NCBI RefSeq assembly: GCF_002327085.1
Contig: NZ_CP023429.1
Coordinates: 2,447,905-2,511,904 of the forward strand
Direction: 5' to 3'
Length of the DNA: 64,000 bases
Origin: Neisseria weixii
GTDB lineage: Bacteria > Pseudomonadota > Gammaproteobacteria > Burkholderiales > Neisseriaceae
Shown here: in pieces, positions 50,692-59,900 of the stretch
Position numbering within the stretch: position 1 is the stretch's first letter
How the letters are laid out: every line of letters starts with the position of its first letter
Position numbers and translations under genes: made by a program
Notes under the pieces: model-generated
Told to the model about the DNA's origin: nothing
What the model saw: only the letters and a program-made list of their open reading frames with translations
The model's database searches: none

Positions 50692-50725
50692 AGGCCGTCT
50701 GAAAATTTTCAGACGGCATTTTTTA
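50692..50725 (+). terminator. DUS hairpin behind hpf
   Basis: AGGCCGTCTGAAAATTTTCAGACGGC followed by six T; marks the end of the host operon before the prophage. Confidence 0.75.
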
Positions 50726-50832
50726 TGATTGATCATTCATTCGTTTTTCAACTAACGATACAAATATAGTTAATTAAAATAAAAACAGGACACTAAAGTC
50801 TGTTGACAATTAACGCAACTGTAAGGTAGCGC

Positions 50833-50900
50833 GCGTTTTGTCATAGTTTTGCGTTTTTTTGTCATAGCTTCCCTGTAGTTTATCCATGACAAAAAAACGC
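50833..50900. repeat. Repeated motif at the prophage end
   Basis: GCGTTTTGTCATAG at 50833-50846 and GCGTTTTTTTGTCATAG at 50851-50867 are direct repeats. CATGACAAAAAAACGC at 50885-50900 is the inverted copy. Transposase sites at Mu-type ends look like this; the last two can also form a terminator hairpin behind dam. Confidence 0.5.
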
Positions 50901-50905
50901 AAAAT

Positions 50906-51739
50906 CTAAAATTTAACCACCATATTATCCTCATAAGAAACCCCCTTAGCCATCTTGACAGGTAACTTATGTATTTGTGCATCTGCAAACTTACTCCAAG
51001 CCTGCGGTTCGTACTCTTTTAAATAGTCAAGATACTCACAAATCTCACTCCGATTGCTGCTGAATAAGATGAAAGGCGGACGTGTCAGGTGGATTAGCTT
51101 CAGAAATGCGACCATATTGAAATATTTCTCGTTCTTGTAGGCAAATTGCTCCGTGCCCACATAAGGCGGATCAAGTACAAATAAGATATTCTCGCCATGC
51201 TGATAATGGTGCATGAGATTTTCGTAGTCCTCAGAAACAATTTCCAACCCGTCCAAATAACCATCACACGTATTAAACGGGGTTTTGCGCACCTTGTTAT
51301 AAAATTCCCAGCCCAATAATTGCGCAATATCAACTGCCTGTTTGGTACTAAAAAGCAGCCATGATGATAACACCCTGACATCAATTGCACCGTCGAAATT
51401 ACGGATGGCCGATTTTACTGCCGCTTCCACATCCTGCGGCAATCTCACTTCTCTTGGCACGTCTTTTGTAAGTGCCTGAATCTCTGCCAATAGGCGGTTG
51501 TAATCAGGGATATTATTTAATCTTTCGGCATACCCATCGAAGTCATTATAGATGACTCGCGCTGCGGGTTTATTGCGTTTGGCGGTATGTGCCAATAGGC
51601 CGCTGCCGCCGAATACGTCGACAATCACCCACCCCGCACCATCATCAGGAATTTGTTTCAAAGACTCTTTAAATAATTGTAGAAAAAACCGTTTCTGTCC
51701 AACAAAAGGGATCGGGGCTTGATTCCAAACTTTAGTCAC
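50906..51739 (-). CDS. Prophage DNA adenine methyltransferase (D12 class)
   Basis: Protein of 277 residues starting at GTG (51739) behind GGAG. The SAM motif is PFVGQKRFF (about 12-20) with DVFGGSGLLAH (about 41). The catalytic motif is DPPYVGTEQF (about 190). It belongs with the N6-adenine methyltransferases encoded downstream of com in FluMu and Neisseria Pnme1, which have been reported to be nonspecific and to replace Mom. Probable role: broad methylation of phage DNA against host restriction. Confidence 0.87.
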   Translation of the reverse strand: MTKVWNQAPIPFVGQKRFFLQLFKESLKQIPDDGAGWVIVDVFGGSGLLAHTAKRNKPAARVIYNDFDGYAERLNNIPDYNRLLAEIQALTKDVPREVRLPQDVEAAVKSAIRNFDGAIDVRVLSSWLLFSTKQAVDIAQLLGWEFYNKVRKTPFNTCDGYLDGLEIVSEDYENLMHHYQHGENILFVLDPPYVGTEQFAYKNEKYFNMVAFLKLIHLTRPPFILFSSNRSEICEYLDYLKEYEPQAWSKFADAQIHKLPVKMAKGVSYEDNMVVKF

Positions 51740-51786
51740 TTTTTAATCTCCGGTGCTCGCGGCACTCGAAGACAAAGCTCAAAGGC

Positions 51787-51882
51787 TTATTTAAATTGAT
51801 TGAATGTTTTGCAACGCGGACATTTGATTTGTACACAGCCACATCCTTTAGCCAGCAGCTTGTTACAATTCATACACCGCAT
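51787..51882 (-). CDS. com: Com-like zinc-finger regulator
   Basis: A short gene of 31 codons: MRCMNCNKLLAKGCGCVQ, then IKCPRCKTFNQFK. Two CxxC pairs (3/6 and 21/24) form a zinc finger as in Mu Com (62 residues), which activates translation of mom. It is shorter than Mu Com, and CGC in the middle adds two more Cys. It ends 48 bp before the dam start, so it probably controls dam translation. Confidence 0.78.
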   Translation of the reverse strand: MRCMNCNKLLAKGCGCVQIKCPRCKTFNQFK

Positions 51883-51962
51883 TTCATTTGAGATTTTTTC
51901 GGGCGGGGGAACCTGTTGAACATGACATTATTTAAATTCCGTTCTGGTAAATCTATTTTCTG

Positions 51963-52340
51963 CTATGCCGTCTCTTCTTCCATTGCCATCCAATGCAATA
52001 TCAAGTTATTGCCCCAGTAGTTGCAGCGGATGCTGAACATCTCTTCGGTCACGGTGACTATCTCAATAAATCGCCAGCTTGGCGTATCTGTGCGTTGCTG
52101 GGCAAGGGTCACTACCGGCACTTTTTTAAAAGGCTTTTTAAATCTGATGTTATAAACAGATGAATTGGCAATTGCGCCATTAAGTAAGCCTGTCCATCCT
52201 GATAAATCGTTTTTCAGAACGGCATCATTGAACACCACACGTCCTCTTTGGATATTGAGTGGTGCGGCTTGCTCCTTGCGGCTGTTTAACTCTTCTGCCA
52301 CCGCTATAGACAATGCTTCGATTCGCTCTTCCAAGGTCAT
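51963..52340 (-). CDS. Phage tail-associated protein, unknown
   Basis: Protein of 125 residues. N-terminal helical part (MTLEERIEALSIAVAEEL), then a beta-rich part with KVPVVTLAQQRTDTPSWRF, like the C-terminal domain seen in tail-fibre proteins. Overlaps the upstream gene by 4 bp. Function not recognised. Confidence 0.6.
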   Translation of the reverse strand: MTLEERIEALSIAVAEELNSRKEQAAPLNIQRGRVVFNDAVLKNDLSGWTGLLNGAIANSSVYNIRFKKPFKKVPVVTLAQQRTDTPSWRFIEIVTVTEEMFSIRCNYWGNNLILHWMAMEEETA

Positions 52341-52837
52341 TTTAGGGCTGCCTTAAATCGTGCGGCGAAGTCGGTATCGGTATCGCCTAAGTTAAGGGTG
52401 GTTTCGACGGCGTTTTTTTGCTCGGCCGTCAATTCCTGCGCCTCATCGATGCGCAGACGTTTGCCGATTTGCTCGGCCATCGTTGCCGCGCCGCTTTTGT
52501 CTTCTTTAATGTAATCACCGATTTCTTTTAGCGTATCGTAAGCGGTATCTGCGCCGTCTAAGATTTGATTGCGGATGTTTTGGCCTTCGGCGGCAATCAA
52601 TTGCTCGGTTTTTTGGCTGGAATATACGGTTGTGGCTGATGCTGCCGATACGTCGTCAATCAATGCGCCGCCGGCCTGATTGTTGTCAACCATGCTTTTA
52701 AGCTCATTGATGGCCCCGACCAAGCTGTTTTTGTCGCTGGTTTGCAAGTTGGTTTTTTGGCCGATGTCGGTGCGGATGCCTTTAATGGCGGCTCCGGCGG
52801 CATCGATAAACTGGTTAATACGGTCAATCAGTTTCAT
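52337..52837 (-). CDS. Phage tail fibre-like protein
   Basis: Protein of 166 residues, start MKLIDRINQFIDAAG with TTTAGGAA upstream. Low-complexity helical repeats (LVGAINELKSMVDNN, QILDGADTAYDTLKEIGDY) and no Cys, typical of fibre stalk or neck segments. The residues LVGAINELK are common in tail-fibre N-domains. Followed by a 4-bp overlap with the next gene. Confidence 0.6.
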   Translation of the reverse strand: MKLIDRINQFIDAAGAAIKGIRTDIGQKTNLQTSDKNSLVGAINELKSMVDNNQAGGALIDDVSAASATTVYSSQKTEQLIAAEGQNIRNQILDGADTAYDTLKEIGDYIKEDKSGAATMAEQIGKRLRIDEAQELTAEQKNAVETTLNLGDTDTDFAARFKAALK

Positions 52838-52850
52838 TTTTTTTCCTAAA

Positions 52851-53051
52851 TCAGTTGAGGGCAAGAATAAATCGGGCGACGAAATCAGGGGCTTCTTGGC
52901 TGCTTTTGCTTTGTGCGAGCCACTCGGTAAAATCGTCAAACGACTTGTCGCGGTTGCCGGGCTGCGCGAGCCACACGCGGTATAAATCGTCATCGTATCG
53001 ATGGCCGGCATGTTCGATGTTGCCGCGGTATACTTTAAAATCAGTCAGCAT
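52851..53051 (-). CDS. Small phage protein, unknown
   Basis: 66 residues, MLTDFKVYRGNIEHAGHRYD to the end, acidic and aromatic. Start chosen inside a longer open frame because it fits the 11-bp overlap with the upstream gene. No family recognised. Confidence 0.5.
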   Translation of the reverse strand: MLTDFKVYRGNIEHAGHRYDDDLYRVWLAQPGNRDKSFDDFTEWLAQSKSSQEAPDFVARFILALN

Positions 53052-53382
53052 GGCTGGTACTCTTGATAATGTTGACGGCAATGTCGCCGCTGTATTGGGT
53101 CAGGCCGTCTGAAAGGCGGGTGAACATCACATCGGTCACATATTGGCCGGCATCGAGTGCGGCGCAGACACCGGCAGTCAAAGTCAGTAAAACGCGCGGT
53201 GTTTCGGGGTAGACGGATACGTCAAAATCCGCCACGGTATCACCGCCGTGTTTGCGCCGCAATTGGGCAACGGCGGTCACGCCTGTCAGCGACGAAATGC
53301 CGTAATCATCCAAAATATCGAATAAAACGGTAATTTCCACCGTTTCGCCGCGCTTGAACCTCAATTCGGGATTTTTTGTCAT
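53041..53382 (-). CDS. Phage structural protein, unknown
   Basis: 113 residues starting MTKNPELRFKRGETVEITVLF. Beta-rich sequence with KRGETVEITVLFDILDD and SGDIAVNII resembling an Ig-like or BppU-type tail domain. Part of the minus-strand tail operon. Confidence 0.55.
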   Translation of the reverse strand: MTKNPELRFKRGETVEITVLFDILDDYGISSLTGVTAVAQLRRKHGGDTVADFDVSVYPETPRVLLTLTAGVCAALDAGQYVTDVMFTRLSDGLTQYSGDIAVNIIKSTSHAD

Positions 53383-53383
53383 G

Positions 53384-53611
53384 TCACACTCCCAACTCAA
53401 TCAACCGCAAATCCGGGGCTTGGCTCAAGATTTTGTTGGTCTTAATGTCGTAAAACACTTTATTGCCGATTGCCGCCTGACCGCTCAGCACCAAATTACT
53501 GCCGCCCTGCGAGCGCGCCGCCCATGCGCCGCCACCCAAGTCGCCGGTGATTTGGGCAACGCCTTGCTGCTGACGGCTTAAAATGCTGCTTAATCTTTGA
53601 TAGTTATTCAT
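53384..53611 (-). CDS. Small phage protein, unknown
   Basis: 75 residues, MNNYQRLSSILSRQQQGVAQ then a Gly-rich stretch GGGAWAARSQGG and a short beta part (NKVFYDIKTNKILSQAP). Could be a small tail or baseplate part. One base separates it from the next gene. Confidence 0.5.
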   Translation of the reverse strand: MNNYQRLSSILSRQQQGVAQITGDLGGGAWAARSQGGSNLVLSGQAAIGNKVFYDIKTNKILSQAPDLRLIELGV

Positions 53612-53645
53612 ACGTCAAAAATCTTTAAAGGCCGTCTGAAACGGT

Positions 53646-55523
53646 TTAATCGTCCAAATAACGGTCTATGCTCAAGGTTTGCGTCACCACCGGCGCATCG
53701 TCGGCAACGGATACGTCCAGCGTTACGCCGGTAACCACGCCTTGCCACATGCCGACCGGCTCTTGGATTTGCCAAATCTGCCCCAGCGCGGCCAAAGGGA
53801 TGGCGTACTTGTCGGATACCGGCAGCGTCACCGTCTCTTTTTTATGGATTCCCGTGGCACTCAAGGCGGTGATACCGGCGGCAGTCAACACGGCTTGGTC
53901 GGTGTAGAGCGCGCCGCTCAAAGCCGATGCGCGCGGCTCGCGGCCGCTGCCGCTGCGGTAAATGTCGCCGCCCACACCTTTGTCATGGTTTGCCCAAACG
54001 AATACGCCGTTGGCTTTTTCCGACACGCTGCGCCGGCCGCTGATTTTGATAATCACGCTGGACGGCACGGCGACATCAGGGGCGGCAGAATCAATCTCCC
54101 ACGCAGCCTTAGGCCATTTCGGTTTGAGCCGTACCACGGCTTCGGCTCGGTCACTCTCGACAAAACCGCCTGCAGCGGCCGCCAGCTCCTGCAGCACGGC
54201 CATCGGCGTTTTGTCCGTCACGGAATACACATCGGCAGGAATCAGCCAATCGGCGATGCCCCAGCCGTCCAGCTTGACGCTGCCGAACTTAAGCTGCCCG
54301 TTGGCGATTTGCGCCGCATAAATCGGGTTGCGGTAAGTGCCGTCGCCTTTTGCCGCGTAGTCGTCGCCCAGCAGGGCCGTTTGGCTGCGCCCGGTAACGG
54401 TGTAGGATTTTTGGCCGAACTGTCGGTTGTCGCTGTAATCCTCGGCCATGAAAACAAAATTATCGCCATTAATGCGGCAACTGATTAAGGCCGGGCTGCC
54501 TTTGGCGCGTCCGTCGATATTGAGCCGCACGAAATCATCAGGCGGCAGGGTCACGCTGCCCTGCCAGCAGTAGCCGCCGGTGTCGCAGGTAAAGGAAGCC
54601 GACAAGAGATTGAGCGGCCGGCCGTCAACGGCGGCGGAAACGGTGTTTTGCATGATGTAGCCTTTTAAAATCGGGGTGGCCGATTGGTCAAAACAGGCAA
54701 ACGGCAACGGTATGGCGTGGGCGGCGTGGGCGATTTTGCGCCGCTGAAACCGCAATGCCATGCGGTTGGACGGCGGACGGATGCCGCAGATATAGGTCTT
54801 TTCGGTGTTGTCCGGTTCCGGCTCGAGCGGAATCTCGTAGTATTCGCACGGCACGCTTAAGGCCGGTTGGTATCGGGGGTGCAGACAGGCCGCCAAATCC
54901 TGCGCCGCGTGCAAGTCCGAATCCAAACACAAGCCCACTGCACCGCTCGCACTGGTACGGGGTTGCGTGCAGGTATCGACAAACAGGCCGGAAACCGCCG
55001 ACGTGTCGTCATGATTGCCGTTTGCCCGAACCGCGCTGCCGCTTGTGTGCGGTTGCTCACAGCGTCTCAAATCGGCAATACCGCCGGTTTGCACATGGCC
55101 GCAGCCGCCGAGTTTTTCAGACGGCCTGTAATGTGCGGCGGTATCACGGCGCACATCGGCCAAAGCGTCGGTAAACGGCTCTAAACACACCGACACATCC
55201 GACGCGGCATCCCACGCCGTCTGAAAAGGCAGCCGCAAAGCGGCATGGGTATAACCGGCACCCCGGCAAACCGCTGCCGACCCGACCGCGTGCTGCACAA
55301 ATCCCCATCCTTGAGACACACGCGCATAACCGTCGTCAGGCTTGGGCTGCGGCAAAGGGTTATCCGGCTGCTGCCCCGTATCATGGGGCGGCGTGTCATC
55401 ACCGGCATAGCCCAAAGGCCGTCTGAAAGGCAACGGCAGGCGGTTGGCTTCAGACCGCCCGTCAATCCGCTGCGCAAACGGCAGCGGTATGGCATTGGCG
55501 GTGTATTTTTTAGGGTCGGACAT
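53646..55523 (-). CDS. Large phage tail protein with PLPF motifs
   Basis: 625 residues. The N-terminal half is rich in Pro, His and Cys. It repeats a short motif: IPLPFAQRID (about 12), LPLPFRRPL (about 30), LRLPFQTAWD (about 98), IPLPFACFD (about 278). From about residue 300 it looks like a tail hub (gpD/gp44-like): VDGRPLNLLSASFTCDTGGY, beta-barrel segments, and ISGRRSVSEKANGVFVW. Hub role is inference. No close family recalled. Confidence 0.55.
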   Translation of the reverse strand: MSDPKKYTANAIPLPFAQRIDGRSEANRLPLPFRRPLGYAGDDTPPHDTGQQPDNPLPQPKPDDGYARVSQGWGFVQHAVGSAAVCRGAGYTHAALRLPFQTAWDAASDVSVCLEPFTDALADVRRDTAAHYRPSEKLGGCGHVQTGGIADLRRCEQPHTSGSAVRANGNHDDTSAVSGLFVDTCTQPRTSASGAVGLCLDSDLHAAQDLAACLHPRYQPALSVPCEYYEIPLEPEPDNTEKTYICGIRPPSNRMALRFQRRKIAHAAHAIPLPFACFDQSATPILKGYIMQNTVSAAVDGRPLNLLSASFTCDTGGYCWQGSVTLPPDDFVRLNIDGRAKGSPALISCRINGDNFVFMAEDYSDNRQFGQKSYTVTGRSQTALLGDDYAAKGDGTYRNPIYAAQIANGQLKFGSVKLDGWGIADWLIPADVYSVTDKTPMAVLQELAAAAGGFVESDRAEAVVRLKPKWPKAAWEIDSAAPDVAVPSSVIIKISGRRSVSEKANGVFVWANHDKGVGGDIYRSGSGREPRASALSGALYTDQAVLTAAGITALSATGIHKKETVTLPVSDKYAIPLAALGQIWQIQEPVGMWQGVVTGVTLDVSVADDAPVVTQTLSIDRYLDD

Positions 55524-55536
55524 TTCAGACGGCCTC

Positions 55537-55905
55537 TCAGCCGTCTGAATCTACATACGGCTTAATGTAGTCGTAGCTCACCGGCTCGTATTGTTTTTTG
55601 TAGTCGCGCGCAACCATCATGTACTCTTTATCGGTGTTGAGACGGTCAAAACGGTAACTGCCGTCAGGCTTGCTCCATGTGTCGGCGATGCATTCCATCG
55701 CGGGTAGGGCAAACAGGTAGATGCGGCGTGACGCGGGTTGGCCGTCGACGGTGACGATGCCGTCTGCTTCGCCGGCGATGCAGCCCTTGCCGCCGTATTT
55801 ATGGTGTGCCGACCTTAAAAAACAGTTACTTTGCAACAAATGGTTTTGATAACTCAATTGCCTGTAATAAAATACCGGGCGGCTGCGGAAAAACAGGTCG
55901 GCCAT
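55537..55905 (-). CDS. Phage protein with carboxypeptidase regulatory-like fold
   Basis: 122 residues from MADLFFRSRPVFYYRQ. The central part, GIVTVDGQPASRRIYLFAL and TWSKPDGSYRFDRLNTDKEY, is a transthyretin-like (CarboxypepD_reg) beta-sandwich. Its ATG overlaps the upstream stop. Probably an accessory tail or receptor-contact domain. Confidence 0.6.
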   Translation of the reverse strand: MADLFFRSRPVFYYRQLSYQNHLLQSNCFLRSAHHKYGGKGCIAGEADGIVTVDGQPASRRIYLFALPAMECIADTWSKPDGSYRFDRLNTDKEYMMVARDYKKQYEPVSYDYIKPYVDSDG

Positions 55906-56807
55906 CACATTTCCCACGCATTAAGGTTGACCAGCATGCCCCGGCCATTAACTCTGCAATAAAGGTATTGGTCACCGCTGCCGTCAAGATCCTTAAAAAT
56001 CTTGCCAAACGGCACTTCGTTTGACGTAGGCATATCCTCGAAAATCATCATACAGCCGGGTAAAGAGCCGGCAAGCATGTTCAATGAGTTGGCAGTCTCC
56101 AACAGATAGCAGTCGTCGGCACAAAACCCGCCGGTAGCCGGGTTAGGGTATTTAACAGAATAATAACCGTTAGCTTTAGAAACTATCCTTCCTCCTGCCC
56201 CCGATAAATAGTCATAGCTGCGCGCATATTGGATATGCAAACTCCCGCCGGTATAAGCAGCTGACCCAAACCCGCCCACAAAACCCAAACACAAATTACC
56301 GGACTGCCGATCAGCAACCGACGGGAATAAGCCAAAATAAAGAAAGCCGCATTCTCTAGACGACGATGAATCAGAGGTAACCAAAACAAATGCTCTGCCA
56401 TTGCCAACAAGCCACCACTTACCGGAACCTTTAAATGACGAATAACTAAAACCACACCAGGCCTCGGAATTGACAATTTCACCGTTTGAAATTGATGTCG
56501 GGTTTAAAATAATCCGACAACGCGCTCCTGAGTCGGTCTGGTTGCCGGTATTGCCCCGCCAAGAATCATCCGCTGACAGCGCCCAGCCTTCCGCCTCGTC
56601 ATCCTTCGGCGCGAAAACAGCTTTATAATCCTCCTCAAAGCTGATTTTCCACCCTAACGGCTCTTTACGGTTGTCTCCATCGCCGTAACCGCTAATCAAG
56701 CACGCTTTTAAAACGGTTTTAATTGAGCCTTGGGTATAGCTGACCTGAGGCGCACCCGGGTCATCCCACTTATATAATTTTACGGGCGTGCGGGTAGTAT
56801 TAAACAT
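55905..56807 (-). CDS. Phage protein, unknown (300 residues)
   Basis: Starts MFNTTRTPVKLYKWDDPGAP. Trp, Gly and Ser rich; GSIKTVLKACLISGYGDGDN and GWKISFEEDYKAVF at the N-terminus are typical of phage proteins found next to tail hubs. It contains WWLVGNGRAFVLV, and the C-terminus is YLYCRVNGRGMLVNLNAWEM. No enzymatic motif seen. Confidence 0.55.
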   Translation of the reverse strand: MFNTTRTPVKLYKWDDPGAPQVSYTQGSIKTVLKACLISGYGDGDNRKEPLGWKISFEEDYKAVFAPKDDEAEGWALSADDSWRGNTGNQTDSGARCRIILNPTSISNGEIVNSEAWCGFSYSSFKGSGKWWLVGNGRAFVLVTSDSSSSRECGFLYFGLFPSVADRQSGNLCLGFVGGFGSAAYTGGSLHIQYARSYDYLSGAGGRIVSKANGYYSVKYPNPATGGFCADDCYLLETANSLNMLAGSLPGCMMIFEDMPTSNEVPFGKIFKDLDGSGDQYLYCRVNGRGMLVNLNAWEM

Positions 56808-56836
56808 GGTTGAATCCCTAAAAAAACATATGCACT

Positions 56837-56937
56837 CATTATGCAGAAAAGCCCCGGAAACCGGGGCTTGCACGGATGCACTTTGCGGCTTGGCGGCAGT
56901 TTGTCTTCAGCTTCGCAGAAGCCTGCGGCTTTCAGAC
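56837..56937. repeat. Repeated intergenic module in the tail operon
   Basis: An AGCCCCGGAAACCGGGGCT hairpin (56851-56870 region) followed by GCACTTTGCGGCTTGGCGGC. The gap at 60899-60960 has the same arrangement: GCCCCGCC..GGCGGGGC, then GCACTTTACGGCTTGGCGGC. Probably intra-operon terminators carried by the phage. Confidence 0.55.
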
Positions 56938-56941
56938 GGCC

Positions 56942-59900
56942 TTACCCGGCCACCGTATTGCCGCGCAGACAGGCGGTGAAACCGTCGCGCCCGGCCTGCT
57001 TGTCGGGGCTGGGGTGGACGCTGCGCAATACCCATACGGGCAGCGGCGTGCCGAATGTGTTGAACCGGATGCAGTTGCCGCGCTCCCAGCCGCCGCCGAA
57101 TGCCGCGGCTGGCAGGCGGAAATACGGTTTGCCGGTGGCCGGATTGGCGGGTGCCAATCCGGTCAGCGTGTCCGATGCCAACACCAAGCCCAACTGCTCG
57201 CCGTAGAGCCGGTATTGGCTCTCGCCGGTAAACTGTATCAGCCAACGCTCGGTAACCGCGCCGTTGCTGGTCAGTTTAAACGGGTAGTCTTTGACGTTGA
57301 GTTTGGCCAAAATCTCTTCGCCGCGCATAGCATCCGCCCATACGTTGTCCCACGCCCGCTGGCTGAAAGGCTCGGTGGCGCGCACCAGCAAATCGCCGCC
57401 GATGAGCGCGCTGGAAACGTAGGTGTTTTCCTGCGGGTAATCGCGCGACAGGGCGAATTGCAGTTTCAGACGGCCTGAAATATCCACACCGGTGATGCGG
57501 TTTTCTTCTTCCCATGCCATTGATGCGGTCAGGGGCATGGCGTATTGCGACAAATCCAGCGGCTCGGAAAAAGTCAGCTCGCCCGTTTTTAAATCCATGC
57601 TGTATTTTTCGGCCAGGACGTGTTTGCCGTCGGCGTCCAGCAGACACAGGCGGTCGATGTTTTGGCGGTTAAGCGTGATTTGCTGTCCGCCGGTAAACGA
57701 CCCGCCCAAATCCTGCTTGAGATGGCTGCCGATGACAATCATGTCGCCTTTGCGGTAAATCGGCACGCGCCCGTCTGACGGCAGCCGCACTGAGTCGATG
57801 CCGATAATCGATGAATCCAAGGGCAGATTGTCTTGGGTGACGGCGTTGTAACGCATGGTCGACGGATAAAAGCCGTCGGCGGATTCGACGCTGTAGAAAC
57901 CTGTCTCATAATCAATAGTGCCGTTGAATGCGCCGGTAATATTGCCGTCGGCATCGGATTTGGCCACGGAATCACCTGCATACACCGTAAAGCTCTCCGG
58001 CTTGACCGGAGCAGAATCCGTGCGGCCGGAATAGCTGTACATGAGTGTTTCAGGCCGCTTTACAATGCCTGCCGTGATTTTGAGGCTGCCGCCGTCAACG
58101 GCATCATCGGTCAAGTCGACTTTACCGTGATCATCCATGTTGCCGACCATCTGGCCGCTGCCGGATGCGGTATCCCAATTTTTATACAGCACGCCGCCGC
58201 GCTCGACGATGTCGGTTTTGCCGTCTGAAAACCGCCATGTGTCAAATACCGCAGTATCGTTGGCATAGCCGCCTTTGAGCGCATCCAACACCAAAGAGCC
58301 GCGCACGCTGCCCGATTTGGACTCGGCGGCGGAAGATTCTTTTTTGACCCAAACGATTTTGCCGTTGGGCGTGACCCTTACTTCGCGGTCGGCTATCTCA
58401 CTTATTCTGACCCGGGAAAAACCTTCACCCGGATCCACATAGCCTTGCCGTGAATCATACACCTTCAAATCTAGCGATGCAGCCGGAATTCTTACTGCGC
58501 CGCTTGAATAGTCAATGCTGCCGCCACTCAACAGGTTACCGTCCAAAAGCAGGCCACCCGAGCCGTTGTCAGAAATCACCAAATTAAAAGACCTGGCGGT
58601 ATAGTTACTTTCGACAATCCGGCGGTCGCCATAACGAAAACGAAAGCGACTGGAAGAGTCAATCAGATATTTAATGTAGATCACCTTTACATTTAGGCTC
58701 CCCGACAACACCGCCATAAAACTGCCCGGCGCGGTACGGCCGATGTCTAACACCAAGTTGCCCTTCTTCCATTGGGCTTCGCCTTTTGCATCTGCTGCCG
58801 TGTACTCTTCGCGGGCGATGCCGATGTTTCCCGCTCGCACCACGGTCGTTTTAATCACACCCGACGCATAGTCGATGGTGCCGGTGATGTCACCTGTTAT
58901 GCCGCCTGCGCCGTTGTCCCGGGCGGTTTTGGCTCCACCGTCCGTCCAACTCAGGCGCACGGTGCCGGGCTTGACGGCTTGTCCGATGTCGTACACGCCG
59001 TCGCCGCCGCTTGGCGTGCCGACCATCACCGACCCCGCGGCCTTGCCGTCAAAGGTCTGAAAACCGTCGCCGCCCCATTGGAATACGATTTTACTGCCGA
59101 CATCGGGCATGGCGGGCAGATTAAGAATCACCGAGCCGGACACATACGACACCGTGCCGACCTGTGTGTTGGCCTCGTCACGGATAATACCGTCACCAAA
59201 ATCTTTCAGGGTGTACCACACGCCCAAAGCCATAAACGACACGGCCAATGCGCCCGGGGCGGGCAGCGGCTTGAGCAGCGGTGCCCATGCTGTGCCTTGG
59301 TTGGTCTCTTTGACTTCGACATAGGTAGAGTAACGGGCGGCTGACGACTTGGCACCGAATTGGCCGCTGATGGTGTAGCGGCCGGACGGCAGGTTTTCAA
59401 TCACACCGCGATGGTAATCGACGGAGTAGCTGTTGCGGCCGTCCGAAAGCAGGCCGGCAGCATTGTCTTTAAAATTGCCCCATGCGATGCTGCCCGGCAA
59501 AACCGGCTGCGGGAAATACAGATTACCGCCGTTATGGTATCCCGCAAACACCACGCCCACGGGCGCGGATGGTATCCACATTTCAGACGGCACCGGATAT
59601 TGGTCGGCGATGGCGGTTTCAACTGTTGATGTCGGCACCAGTTTTTCGTAAATGCCGGACACGGTCAGCGCGGCGTCGCCTTTTTTCAGCGGCGCGGATA
59701 CGGGTTTGACACCGTAATAGCTGGCCGAATCGGCAACCTGAGTTTCCAAAATCTTAACGGGGGCGTTAGCATATCCCTCGACCGGGTAGTTTACGCCCTC
59801 ATAATCGTTGACCAGCGGATTGGTAATTTCCATTTTAACCACGCGACGCCGGATTTCTTTGGTTTCTCCGTTTGGCAACGGGATTTCAAACGTGCGGATT

